A stretch of 42,687 bases of DNA. Origin: a virus. This document shows, one piece after another, positions 21,558 through 28,433 of the stretch. The notes beneath the pieces were generated by a model. That model was not told the origin of the DNA, did not search any database, and was given only the letters and a program-made list of their open reading frames with translations. The number at the start of each line of letters is the position of its first letter. Positions within the stretch are counted from its first letter, which is position 1. The stretch covers positions 1-42,687 of IMG/VR virus record IMGVR_UViG_3300032282_001355; one strand, 5' to 3'. The translations under genes were made by a program, and so were the position numbers.

Positions 21558-21946
21558 TGTCTCCGTACAAAGACGAAGAGACTCGCAAGCAAAAGCATAA
21601 AGAGTATTCAAAAAGGTGGTACGAAAAGAACAAGGCTCTTGTAGCCAAGCGGGGCAAGAAGAGGAAGAGTGAATACCGCGCAAAGTGGTTGGAGTACAAG
21701 GCAACAAAGTCATGTACCAAGTGTGGAATATCACACCCTGCCTTGCTCGACTTCCATCACGTCATACGGATAGATAAAAGATCGATTCCTAAATTAATCA
21801 ATCGCAGACAGTACGCAATGGCGATACGCGAAGCGGAAGAAAAGTGCATACCGCTTTGCGCCAACTGTCACAGGCTACTGCACTGGAAGGAACACAAAAG
21901 GAGACTTCTATGGAACCGGGTGATTGGCAAAAAGAAGACATACTAG
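21557..21946 (+). CDS. HNH endonuclease
   Basis: A 129-residue HNH nuclease. A zinc ribbon is formed by CTKCG (residues 53-57) and CANCH (near 101-105). The core HNH motif runs from LLDFHHV (near 63-69) through the conserved Asn/His of CANCHRLLH. The N-terminal 45 residues are a very basic helix likely to bind DNA. It starts with GTG, in a one-base overlap with the upstream stop, with AAGGACGG before it. Such small nucleases in phages act as free-standing homing endonucleases or in packaging; there is no intron nearby. Confidence 0.8.
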   Translation: MSPYKDEETRKQKHKEYSKRWYEKNKALVAKRGKKRKSEYRAKWLEYKATKSCTKCGISHPALLDFHHVIRIDKRSIPKLINRRQYAMAIREAEEKCIPLCANCHRLLHWKEHKRRLLWNRVIGKKKTY

Positions 21947-22143
21947 AAGTCTTGTCATGGTGTGATGACGCCGCCGATGACATGGACACTATTACAACTG
22001 AACTTGAATTTATTGTGGTGAGTCAGTTGTTGAAGCGTTGTGCTAATGAGATCAAGCATCTGCGTCATGAATTGAAGGAGTTGAAGCATGGCAAAAATCG
22101 TAAAGGCTCGCACATGCGTCGAGTGCAAAAGGGCGTTCGCTGA
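21910..22143 (+). CDS. Small helical protein
   Basis: A 77-residue protein, acidic at the N-terminus (EPGDWQKEDILEVLSWCDDA) and basic and coiled-coil-like at the C-terminus (RCANEIKHLRHELKELKHGK). AAGGAGA lies eight bases upstream of the ATG. It overlaps the HNH gene by 37 bases and the zinc-finger gene by 56. Unrecognised. Confidence 0.55.
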   Translation: MEPGDWQKEDILEVLSWCDDAADDMDTITTELEFIVVSQLLKRCANEIKHLRHELKELKHGKNRKGSHMRRVQKGVR

Positions 22144-22294
22144 TCCGGAATCAATACGCACCCATCGATTTAAATTTGGTGGTTGCAGATCAGACGAGGG
22201 GCTACTTGCTAATGGCTACACGCTGACTAGCAAGGGATGGAAACGGGAAAAAAGAAAGGCAGGACAAGATGGCATTCGTTACTCTGGATTTTGA
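22088..22294 (+). CDS. Small zinc-finger-like protein
   Basis: A 68-residue basic protein with a finger-like pattern CVECKRAFADPESIRTHRFK followed by FGGC: two Cys spaced by two, then His and Cys, enough for one zinc site. AAGGAG lies upstream of the ATG. It overlaps the end of the preceding gene by 56 bases and the start of the polymerase by 26, more than usual here, but the finger pattern supports it. A DNA-binding accessory of the polymerase is possible. Confidence 0.6.
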   Translation: MAKIVKARTCVECKRAFADPESIRTHRFKFGGCRSDEGLLANGYTLTSKGWKREKRKAGQDGIRYSGF

Positions 22295-24116
22295 AACGTA
22301 CTACGCCAAGGACTTCAGTCTTACTAGGCTGACTACGGAAGAGTACGTCAATGATGCACGGTTCCAAGTGATAGGCGTGGGCATCAAGATCAACGACGGG
22401 GAGACCCGTTGGTTCGCTGATAACATCAAGGAAGAACTGGACAAGATTGATTGGGCTAACTCAGCCCTGCTTTGCCACAATACACAGTTTGATGGGGCGA
22501 TCCTTGCGTTCAAGTACGGGATCGTTCCTGCATATTATCTTGATACGTTGTGCATGGCTCGCGCTATTCACGGCGTTGATGCAGGTGGCTCGTTATCTGC
22601 ACTAGTCATTCGTTACAACTTGGGTGAAAAAGGTACGGAGGTTGTCAATGCGTTGGGTAAGAGACGGGAAGACTTTACGCCGGAAGATTTGGCGAAATAT
22701 GGAAGTTATTGCATTAATGACGTTGACCTTACTTATGCTCTTTTTTGCCGCCTTGTTGATGATTTTCCAAAGTCGGAACTGAATTTGATCGACATGACGT
22801 TGCGGATGTACACGCAACCTACTTTGTACGTGAATGATGCACTACTTGTTGATCGACTTGAGGAAGTAAAACGCGAGAAGCAGACCCTGCTTGGCGGGTT
22901 GAAGCAACGGTTGAACTGCGAGGACGAGGAAGCCGTACGCAAGAAGTTGTCGAGCAACCCACAGTTTGCCGCCATACTGGCTGACCTACATATACCAGTT
23001 CCCATGAAGATAAGCCCTGCCACGGGGAAGGAAACTTTTGCGCTCGCAAAAAACGACGAAGGGTTCATCGCGCTGACCGAGCATGAAGACCCGTTTGTTC
23101 AACAACTGTGTGCAGTACGGTTGGGCACCAAGTCCACCATCGAGGAGTCGCGTATTGAACGGTTCATTGGTATTGGTGAACGCAACAAGGGGTTACTGCC
23201 AATCCCGTTGAAGTACTACGGGGCGCATACTGGGCGTTGGGCAGGATCGGATTCGGTCAACTTCCAAAACCTGCCTAGCCGGGACAAGAAGAAAAAGACA
23301 CTGAAAAATTCCATCACAGCGCCACCGGGTCATTTGATCATCAACTGTGATAGTAGTCAGATTGAGGCACGTGTACTTGCGTGGCTTGCTGGACAGAAAG
23401 ATGTCACCGAGCAGTTCCGCAAGGGCGAGGACGTGTATTCCATATTTGCGTCCAAGATTTATGGCAAGCCAATCAGCAAGGCCAACCCCGTGGAACGCTT
23501 CGTGGGCAAGACTTGTATCCTTGGACTAGGCTACGGGACCGGTGCTATGAAGTTGCGTCACACTCTCAAGACCCAACCGCCCGGTGCGGACATTGACGAG
23601 GATGAAGCCAAGCGCATTGTGTCGGTGTATCGATCAGAGAACGACAAAGTTCCCGAGTTGTGGGGTGAATGCGACCGTGCGTTACAACACCTTGCCAGTT
23701 GGCCGAACGAGACGCATGACTATACGCTTGGCCAGTGGAACTGCGTTTGGATAACGCCGGACGGTATAAAACTACCCAACGGACTGTCCCTGCGTTATCC
23801 GAACTTGCGTATGCATGAGGGTAAATTCATCTACGACTCGCGACGTGGAGTTGTGAATATTTGGGGCGGGGCGATGGTGGAGAACATAGTCCAAGCCTTG
23901 GCACGGATCATTGTGGGCGAGCAGATGCTAACTATCCGCGAACGCTACCGGCCTGTGCTGACCGTACACGATGCCGCCGTAGTTGTGGTGCCAAAGAAGG
24001 ATATTGAGCAAGCCGTTGAATTTGTTACACAAGTCATGTCTACTCCTCCTAATTGGGCGGTTAATCTGCCCGTAGCCTGTGAAGCCAAATATGGGGAGTC
24101 GTATGGCGAATGTTAA
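22269..24116 (+). CDS. polA: Family A DNA polymerase with 3'-5' exonuclease
   Basis: The 615-residue replicative DNA polymerase. The exonuclease has all motifs: TLDFET (5-10), CHNTQFD (69-75) and YCIND (147-151). Polymerase motif A is INCDSSQIEAR (358-368). Motif B is RFVGKTCILGLGYG (410-423), with Leu at the position equal to Phe762 of E. coli Pol I. Motif C is TVHDAA (565-570), with Ala in place of the usual Glu; the catalytic Asp568 is present. Leu762 enzymes are abundant in marine viruses and were proposed to be slower, higher-fidelity polymerases linked to less virulent lifestyles. Length is normal for phage enzymes lacking the 5' nuclease. It overlaps the next gene by 14 bases. Confidence 0.92.
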   Translation: MAFVTLDFETYYAKDFSLTRLTTEEYVNDARFQVIGVGIKINDGETRWFADNIKEELDKIDWANSALLCHNTQFDGAILAFKYGIVPAYYLDTLCMARAIHGVDAGGSLSALVIRYNLGEKGTEVVNALGKRREDFTPEDLAKYGSYCINDVDLTYALFCRLVDDFPKSELNLIDMTLRMYTQPTLYVNDALLVDRLEEVKREKQTLLGGLKQRLNCEDEEAVRKKLSSNPQFAAILADLHIPVPMKISPATGKETFALAKNDEGFIALTEHEDPFVQQLCAVRLGTKSTIEESRIERFIGIGERNKGLLPIPLKYYGAHTGRWAGSDSVNFQNLPSRDKKKKTLKNSITAPPGHLIINCDSSQIEARVLAWLAGQKDVTEQFRKGEDVYSIFASKIYGKPISKANPVERFVGKTCILGLGYGTGAMKLRHTLKTQPPGADIDEDEAKRIVSVYRSENDKVPELWGECDRALQHLASWPNETHDYTLGQWNCVWITPDGIKLPNGLSLRYPNLRMHEGKFIYDSRRGVVNIWGGAMVENIVQALARIIVGEQMLTIRERYRPVLTVHDAAVVVVPKKDIEQAVEFVTQVMSTPPNWAVNLPVACEAKYGESYGEC

Positions 24117-24762
24117 ATGGTCGTTCTCAAGTCTCAAGCAGTTCACTAACTGCCCTCGCCAGTATTACGAGGTCAAAGTTCAACGGAACTATGAGATCAG
24201 AGAGACCGAGCAGATCAAGTACGGAAAGGAAGTGCATAAAGCACTTGAAGACTACGTACGCGATGGCACCCCACTTGCCAAGAACTACATGCGGTTCAAG
24301 GTTATGGTTGACCCGTTAGTCTCCATGGGCGGAGACAAGTACGTTGAGTACAAGATGGCATTGACTAGTGATTATGAGAAGTGTGATTTCGATGCACCAA
24401 ACTACTGGGTGCGCGGCATCACTGACTTACTGATAGTAGACAAGGACGTGGCGTTCATCATCGACTACAAGACCGGCAGTGCTAGGTATCCCGATCCCAA
24501 GCAGTTGAAGTTGATGGCGTTGATGACATTCGTGTACTTCCCCGAGGTTGATAAGATCAAGGGCGGCCTGCTGTTCTTGCTTCATAACTCTTTCGTGGCT
24601 GATGTTTATTACCGAAAAGATATAGAAGCACTTCAGGCCGCTTTCCAGTCTGACCTTTTTCGTTTAAACCATTCGTACCAAAGTGATACGTGGCCCGCCA
24701 ACCCCACACCGTTATGCGGGTGGTGTCCGGTGCGTACATGTGAATTCCAAAAGGAGCGGTAA
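24103..24762 (+). CDS. Cas4/RecB-like PD-(D/E)XK nuclease
   Basis: A 219-residue nuclease. Catalytic residues visible are His45 (GKEVHKALE), Asp108 (GITDLLIV) and Asp121-x-Lys123 (IIDYKTG), with Gln134 further on. Cys17 (NCPRQYY) and Cys205, Cys208 and Cys213 (LCGWCPVRTC) form the four-Cys pattern that holds a 4Fe-4S cluster in AddB, Cas4 and related nucleases. It would resect DNA ends in recombination-dependent replication. The start MANVKWS was chosen because GGGGAG lies five bases upstream. It overlaps the polymerase end and is followed by an HNH-like gene. No CRISPR components are near. Confidence 0.86.
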   Translation: MANVKWSFSSLKQFTNCPRQYYEVKVQRNYEIRETEQIKYGKEVHKALEDYVRDGTPLAKNYMRFKVMVDPLVSMGGDKYVEYKMALTSDYEKCDFDAPNYWVRGITDLLIVDKDVAFIIDYKTGSARYPDPKQLKLMALMTFVYFPEVDKIKGGLLFLLHNSFVADVYYRKDIEALQAAFQSDLFRLNHSYQSDTWPANPTPLCGWCPVRTCEFQKER

Positions 24763-24763
24763 A

Positions 24764-25018
24764 ATGCCTTACGTAAACAAAGTAAGACCATACAAGAAAG
24801 AATACAAACAGCAAGTCGAGCGTGGCGAACACGAAAACCGTATGGAGCGGCAACGTGCTCGACGTTCGTACGACAAGCGTGGCATCGACCGCGAAGGTAA
24901 AGACATTGCGCACGTCAAAGCATTGTCAAAAGGTGGTAGCAATGCTACGGGCACACGGCTAGAATCGCCGTCAAAGAATCGTTCGTTCCGTCGCAAGTCG
25001 AACGGGGCAATGAAGTGA
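24764..25018 (+). CDS. Small HNH-like protein
   Basis: An 84-residue, very basic protein. The core DIAHVKALSKGGSNATGTRL and the following SPSKNRSFRRKSNG match, from memory, short phage HNH-type proteins with the pattern D-x-x-H...GG-x-N...N-R-S. The N-terminal half is a basic helical arm (RPYKKEYKQQVERGEHENRM). AAGGAGCGG lies before the ATG, one base after the Cas4-like gene's stop. It probably cuts DNA or binds junctions. It is the last gene before the structured non-coding stretch. Confidence 0.65.
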   Translation: MPYVNKVRPYKKEYKQQVERGEHENRMERQRARRSYDKRGIDREGKDIAHVKALSKGGSNATGTRLESPSKNRSFRRKSNGAMK

Positions 25019-25048
25019 CTTCACACAAGGCATGAGTGTGTAGGAGGA

Positions 25049-25175
25049 AGGGAAGCAACCCACCACTTTTCGCTTCCCTCGCGTTTCATCACCGCGTAAC
25101 CATGCCTGCTAGGATCGTGTAATAACCTTTGGTTAGTCCTCCGCGAGTCCTAGCCGACTGACCCCCGTAAGGGGT
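25049..25175 (+). ncRNA. Structured non-coding element before the helicase gene
   Basis: The 176-base gap between the HNH-like gene and the helicase gene holds three strong predicted hairpins. The first is AGGGAAGC/GCTTCCCT (25049-25056 with 25072-25079). The second is a seven-pair closing stem GCTAGGA/TCCTAGC (25108-25114 with 25148-25154) enclosing TAACC-TTT-GGTTA (25123-25135). The third is ACCCC/GGGGT (25161-25165 with 25171-25175). The third lies 20 bases before the helicase ATG. This could be a leader, an RNA-processing site or a small RNA. None has a T-run like a terminator. Confidence 0.45.
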
Positions 25176-25194
25176 TTAACCAATTGAGGATACG

Positions 25195-26832
25195 ATGCAA
25201 GTAGTAGAAGACAAAGCACTCCAACTCACTCTTCCTGCGCCACTCGCGGAGAAGTCAGTTGAGATGATTGAACGATGCAAGGTCGTGCAAGACCTCGGCA
25301 CCCGCAAGAACATCGTGGTGTATTGGGATTACGAAGAGTCGTGCGCTCTCGCCAACATCATTGATCAAGTGCAACCTAGTGCGGCGTTGCCCGAAGTAGT
25401 GTCGCCGATCTTGCGTGACTACAACTGGCCGGGTGTGTTCAAGCCGTTCAATCACCAAAAGGATACGGCATCGTTCCTGTCGCTACGGCGCAGGGCGTTT
25501 TGCTTTAACGAAGCCGGGACGGGCAAGACATCTGCGGCGATTTGGGCGGCTGACTACTTGATGAATATTGGCGAGATCAAGCGCGTGCTTGTGATATGTC
25601 CGCTCTCAATCATGCAATCAGCGTGGCAAGCGGATGTATTCAAGACTGCTATGCACAGGACGTGTGGTGTGGCGCATGGCACCACGGATAAAAGGCAGAA
25701 GATTATCAACGGCACGTACGAGTTCGTGGTGATCAACTTTGACGGAGTGCATACGGTATTTGATGCGATCTCCAAGGCTAACTTTGATTTGATCATCGTG
25801 GACGAAGCCAACGCTTACAAAACGACAAGTACTCGGCGCTGGAAAACGCTTGCAAAGTTAATCCGTGCAGATACACGTTTGTGGATGATGACCGGTACGC
25901 CTGCGGCGCAATCACCAATTGATGCGTTCGGCCTAGCACGTTTAATTTCACCGGAGCGCGTCCCGAAGTACACAGGAGCATGGCGTGACCGCGTGATGCA
26001 CCAACTGTCTCGGTTTAAGTGGATACCTAAAAACAATTCTACGCAACAAGTACACGAAGCGTTGCAGCCAGCAATCAGGTTTACTAAAAAAGAGTGTCTC
26101 GACCTACCGGATGTTGTATACCAGACAAGAGAAGTTCCACTGTCCGCCCAGACACAAAAGTATTACAACACCTTGAAAAAGCAGTTGTTGATCGAAGCGG
26201 CGGGTGAACAGATCAGTGCAGTCAACGCAGCGGCTAGCCTAAATAAGTTGCTACAAATATCTGGTGGTGCGGTATATACAGATAAACGTGAGGTCGTGGA
26301 GTTTGATATTAGGCCTAGACTGAACGCACTTGCTGAAGTACTTGATGAGACGCTTAACAAAGTGGTAGTGTTCATACCGTTCATTCATACGATTGAAGTC
26401 GTTTCAAAATTTTTGAACGACAACCACATCACTGCGGAGATCATTCAAGGTAGCGTTTCGGCAGGGCAACGGTCACAAATCATCAAGCGGTTCCAAGAGC
26501 AAACGGACCCGCGAGTTTTGATTATCCAACCGCAGTCTGCCGCACACGGAATTACCTTGACTGCCGCTGATACAGTGGTATTTTGGTCGCCTGTAATGAG
26601 CGTGGAGACTTATCTCCAGTGCATTGCACGTATCGATCGGGTGGGTCAAAAAAATAGTATGACGGTGGTGCATCTGCAAGGTTCGGATGTCGAACGCAGG
26701 ATGTACTCTATGCTTCAAGGAAAGGTGGATACCCACCTAAAGTTGACTGATTTGTATAAACAAGAGTTGGAGGACGAAGATGTCAGTGGATACGGAAGAA
26801 GTGGTGAAAGCGTATTTGGCGATCCGGAGTGA
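25195..26832 (+). CDS. SNF2/DEAD-type superfamily 2 helicase
   Basis: A 545-residue ATP-dependent helicase or translocase. The N-terminal lobe has the Q-like motif KPFNHQKDTA (83-92), Walker A NEAGTGKTSAA (105-115), DEAN in place of DEAD/DEAH (203-206) and motif III TGTP (233-236). The C-terminal lobe has VVFIPFIHTIEVVSKFL near residue 384, an IQGSVSAGQR motif IV region near 418, and motif VI QCIARIDRVGQ near 478. It resembles SNF2-like and UvsW-like phage helicases, which remodel forks and recombination intermediates. GAGGATACG precedes the ATG. The end overlaps the next gene by 53 bases. Confidence 0.88.
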   Translation: MQVVEDKALQLTLPAPLAEKSVEMIERCKVVQDLGTRKNIVVYWDYEESCALANIIDQVQPSAALPEVVSPILRDYNWPGVFKPFNHQKDTASFLSLRRRAFCFNEAGTGKTSAAIWAADYLMNIGEIKRVLVICPLSIMQSAWQADVFKTAMHRTCGVAHGTTDKRQKIINGTYEFVVINFDGVHTVFDAISKANFDLIIVDEANAYKTTSTRRWKTLAKLIRADTRLWMMTGTPAAQSPIDAFGLARLISPERVPKYTGAWRDRVMHQLSRFKWIPKNNSTQQVHEALQPAIRFTKKECLDLPDVVYQTREVPLSAQTQKYYNTLKKQLLIEAAGEQISAVNAAASLNKLLQISGGAVYTDKREVVEFDIRPRLNALAEVLDETLNKVVVFIPFIHTIEVVSKFLNDNHITAEIIQGSVSAGQRSQIIKRFQEQTDPRVLIIQPQSAAHGITLTAADTVVFWSPVMSVETYLQCIARIDRVGQKNSMTVVHLQGSDVERRMYSMLQGKVDTHLKLTDLYKQELEDEDVSGYGRSGESVFGDPE

Positions 26833-27175
26833 ACGCGAGCGCGTTCTCCGTGAATACGAAGTCCAAGACGCCAAACTCAAAGAAGACTTGAGAAAGTTGG
26901 AAGCCGTGTTGCTCGACGTGTGCAACACGATCAACGCAGATAGCATCAAGACAAGCCTTGGTACTGTCATGCGCAAGATGAATGAACGCTACACGTGTAG
27001 CGATTGGGATAACTTCAAACAGTTCGTGCTTGATAACGAGGCTCTTGAATTGTTTGAGAAACGAATTCACCAAGGCAACTTCAAGCAGTTCATGGAAGAC
27101 CATGAATCAGATGGACTGCCTCCCGGTGTAAGTGTGATGCGCGAGTTCGGCATCACGGTTCGCAAAGCAAGTTAG
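26780..27175 (+). CDS. Helical protein of unknown function
   Basis: A 131-residue protein. Residues 10-45 form a coiled coil (LAIRSERERVLREYEVQDAK and on). Residues 55-85 include SIKTSLGTVMRKMNERYTC, and the end has GLPPGVSVMREFGITVRK. GGAGGACGAAG lies before the ATG, the early start context. It overlaps the helicase end by 53 bases. I recall similar short proteins beside replication helicases in environmental phages but cannot give a function. Confidence 0.6.
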   Translation: MSVDTEEVVKAYLAIRSERERVLREYEVQDAKLKEDLRKLEAVLLDVCNTINADSIKTSLGTVMRKMNERYTCSDWDNFKQFVLDNEALELFEKRIHQGNFKQFMEDHESDGLPPGVSVMREFGITVRKAS

Positions 27176-27206
27176 TAGGGTAAGTTTGGTAAGTAAGGAG
27201 AAACCC

Positions 27207-28049
27207 ATGAGTAATATTATTGCGTCAATCAAGAACGACCTCGCCGTAATCAGCGGCTTGGACGAAGATACACTGGCAGTTGCGGGTAATACCGCGAGTA
27301 GTAGCAAGCGCATCTCCATCAAGGGTGGTGTGTTCCGCAAAATTGCCAACGGCAAAGAAGTTGGTGCCATTGAAGATCGCCACATGAACGTGATCTTTGT
27401 GAAGATGGCACACGCCCCGAGCCGTACCCTGTATACGGGTGGCTACAAGGAAGGCGAGAAGTCGGCTCCGACCTGCTGGTCGAATGATTCCAAGACTCCG
27501 GATGCGGAGGTCAAGAACCCGCAAGCGACTGCGTGTGACAAGTGTCAGTTCAGCGTGAAGGGTTCGGGTCAAGGCGGTAACGGCACTGCGTGTCGTTTGT
27601 CGTGGCGTACGGCAGTCGTACTGCCCAACGATGTGAAGGGCGACGTGATGCAGTTGGTACTCCCGGCTACGTCAGTGTTCGGCAAAGAAGACAGTGGCAA
27701 GTGGCCGTTCCGTGAATACGTGAAGATGCTTGCTAACCACAACATTTCGGCTGGACGTGTCGTGACCAAGATGCAGTTTGACACGAAGAGTCCGGTGCCC
27801 CGTGTTCTGTTCTCGCCTGTGTCGGGCATCAATCCGGATGACTTGGATGCACTTGCATCGCAGTCGAAGACCCTCGCCGCTGAAAATGCCATCAAGTTGA
27901 CGGTGTATCAGCAGGATGAGGAAGGCAAGGAAGCCACTCCGGAAGTTGCTGCCCCCGTGGTTGCGCCGAAAGTGCGGGACAAGAAACCCGCCGCCCCTGC
28001 TCCGACTGGAGACGTGGCCGACGTGATCAAGGAATGGTCGAAGAAGTGA
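27207..28049 (+). CDS. Conserved phage protein, candidate ssDNA-binding protein
   Basis: A 280-residue protein. A beta-rich N-terminal half (SKRISIKGGVFRKIANGKEV, near 33-52; RHMNVIFVKMA near 58) is followed by a four-Cys zinc-site pattern: Cys90 in APTCWSN, ACDKCQFS near 111, and TACRLSW near 128. The C-terminal 55 residues are a Pro/Ala linker and a helical end (DVADVIKEWSKK). Position between helicase-linked and primase genes, a beta-rich body and a flexible tail suggest a single-stranded DNA-binding protein. This is inference, and the tail is not the acidic tip typical of SSBs. TAAGGAG lies six bases before the ATG at 27207. Confidence 0.5.
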   Translation: MSNIIASIKNDLAVISGLDEDTLAVAGNTASSSKRISIKGGVFRKIANGKEVGAIEDRHMNVIFVKMAHAPSRTLYTGGYKEGEKSAPTCWSNDSKTPDAEVKNPQATACDKCQFSVKGSGQGGNGTACRLSWRTAVVLPNDVKGDVMQLVLPATSVFGKEDSGKWPFREYVKMLANHNISAGRVVTKMQFDTKSPVPRVLFSPVSGINPDDLDALASQSKTLAAENAIKLTVYQQDEEGKEATPEVAAPVVAPKVRDKKPAAPAPTGDVADVIKEWSKK

Positions 28050-28057
28050 GGTGAGCC

Positions 28058-28369
28058 ATGTCTCGGTCGTATGGTCATAAAATTTTGTTGACACTGCAAA
28101 AGGCAGACGGCGACCGACTTGGCGTGAAGTTGGGGAGGCTGTGTGTTGAAGCCAACCTCCCTGCTTCCTACGTTGCCAAAGCATTGGAAGTTTCTAGGAT
28201 CAGTCTTTACAACTGGTTCAAAGGCAAAGGTATACGCGAGGAAAAGCGGAAGGTCATTGAAGTATTCATGGACTTGGTCAACGAGGACATGAAGAACGGA
28301 ACACTTCCCGCCGCCAATGTGGTGTCTGCCAAACTTTATATCGAATCCATGATAGGGGTACCGATTTGA
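28058..28369 (+). CDS. Helix-turn-helix DNA-binding protein
   Basis: A 103-residue protein with a clear HTH: LGRLCVEANLPASYVAKALE (26-45) followed by VSRISLYNWFKGKG (46-59), the pattern of Cro/C1-like or resolvase-like DNA-binding domains. The C-terminal 40 residues are helical and could dimerise. GTGAGG lies upstream of the ATG. It is the last gene before the intrinsic terminator at 28388. It is the best-formed HTH in the window and so a candidate for binding the 17-bp operator, or an activator of late genes. Confidence 0.7.
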   Translation: MSRSYGHKILLTLQKADGDRLGVKLGRLCVEANLPASYVAKALEVSRISLYNWFKGKGIREEKRKVIEVFMDLVNEDMKNGTLPAANVVSAKLYIESMIGVPI

Positions 28370-28387
28370 ATTGATTGGTTGAGTTTG

Positions 28388-28415
28388 GCGGGAGGCAATC
28401 CCTCCCGCTTTTTTT
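28388..28415 (+). terminator. Rho-independent terminator
   Basis: GCGGGAGG (28388-28395), loop CAATC, CCTCCCGC (28401-28408) and a run of seven T form a strong intrinsic terminator. It ends the long early operon just before the primase-helicase gene, which must be reached by readthrough or antitermination, or by an unrecognised promoter. Confidence 0.9.
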
Positions 28416-28433
28416 ATCTCTGCGAGATTTGTG

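Noticed and set aside
22606-22622. Eighth copy of the 17-bp operator inside the polymerase gene
   Set aside because: Only the left half (CGTTACAACTTG) matches; the right half does not, so it is likely chance.
22269-24116. Polymerase inactivated by Glu-to-Ala change in motif C
   Set aside because: The catalytic aspartates of motifs A and C (D361, D568) and all exonuclease residues are present, so the enzyme is expected to be active.
24103-24762. Part of a CRISPR-Cas adaptation module
   Set aside because: No cas1, cas2 or repeat array is near; the gene sits within phage replication genes.
25108-25154. Possible tRNA
   Set aside because: The seven-pair stem mimics an acceptor stem, but the element is only 47 bases long and no T-arm, D-arm or CCA-adjacent pattern can be drawn.
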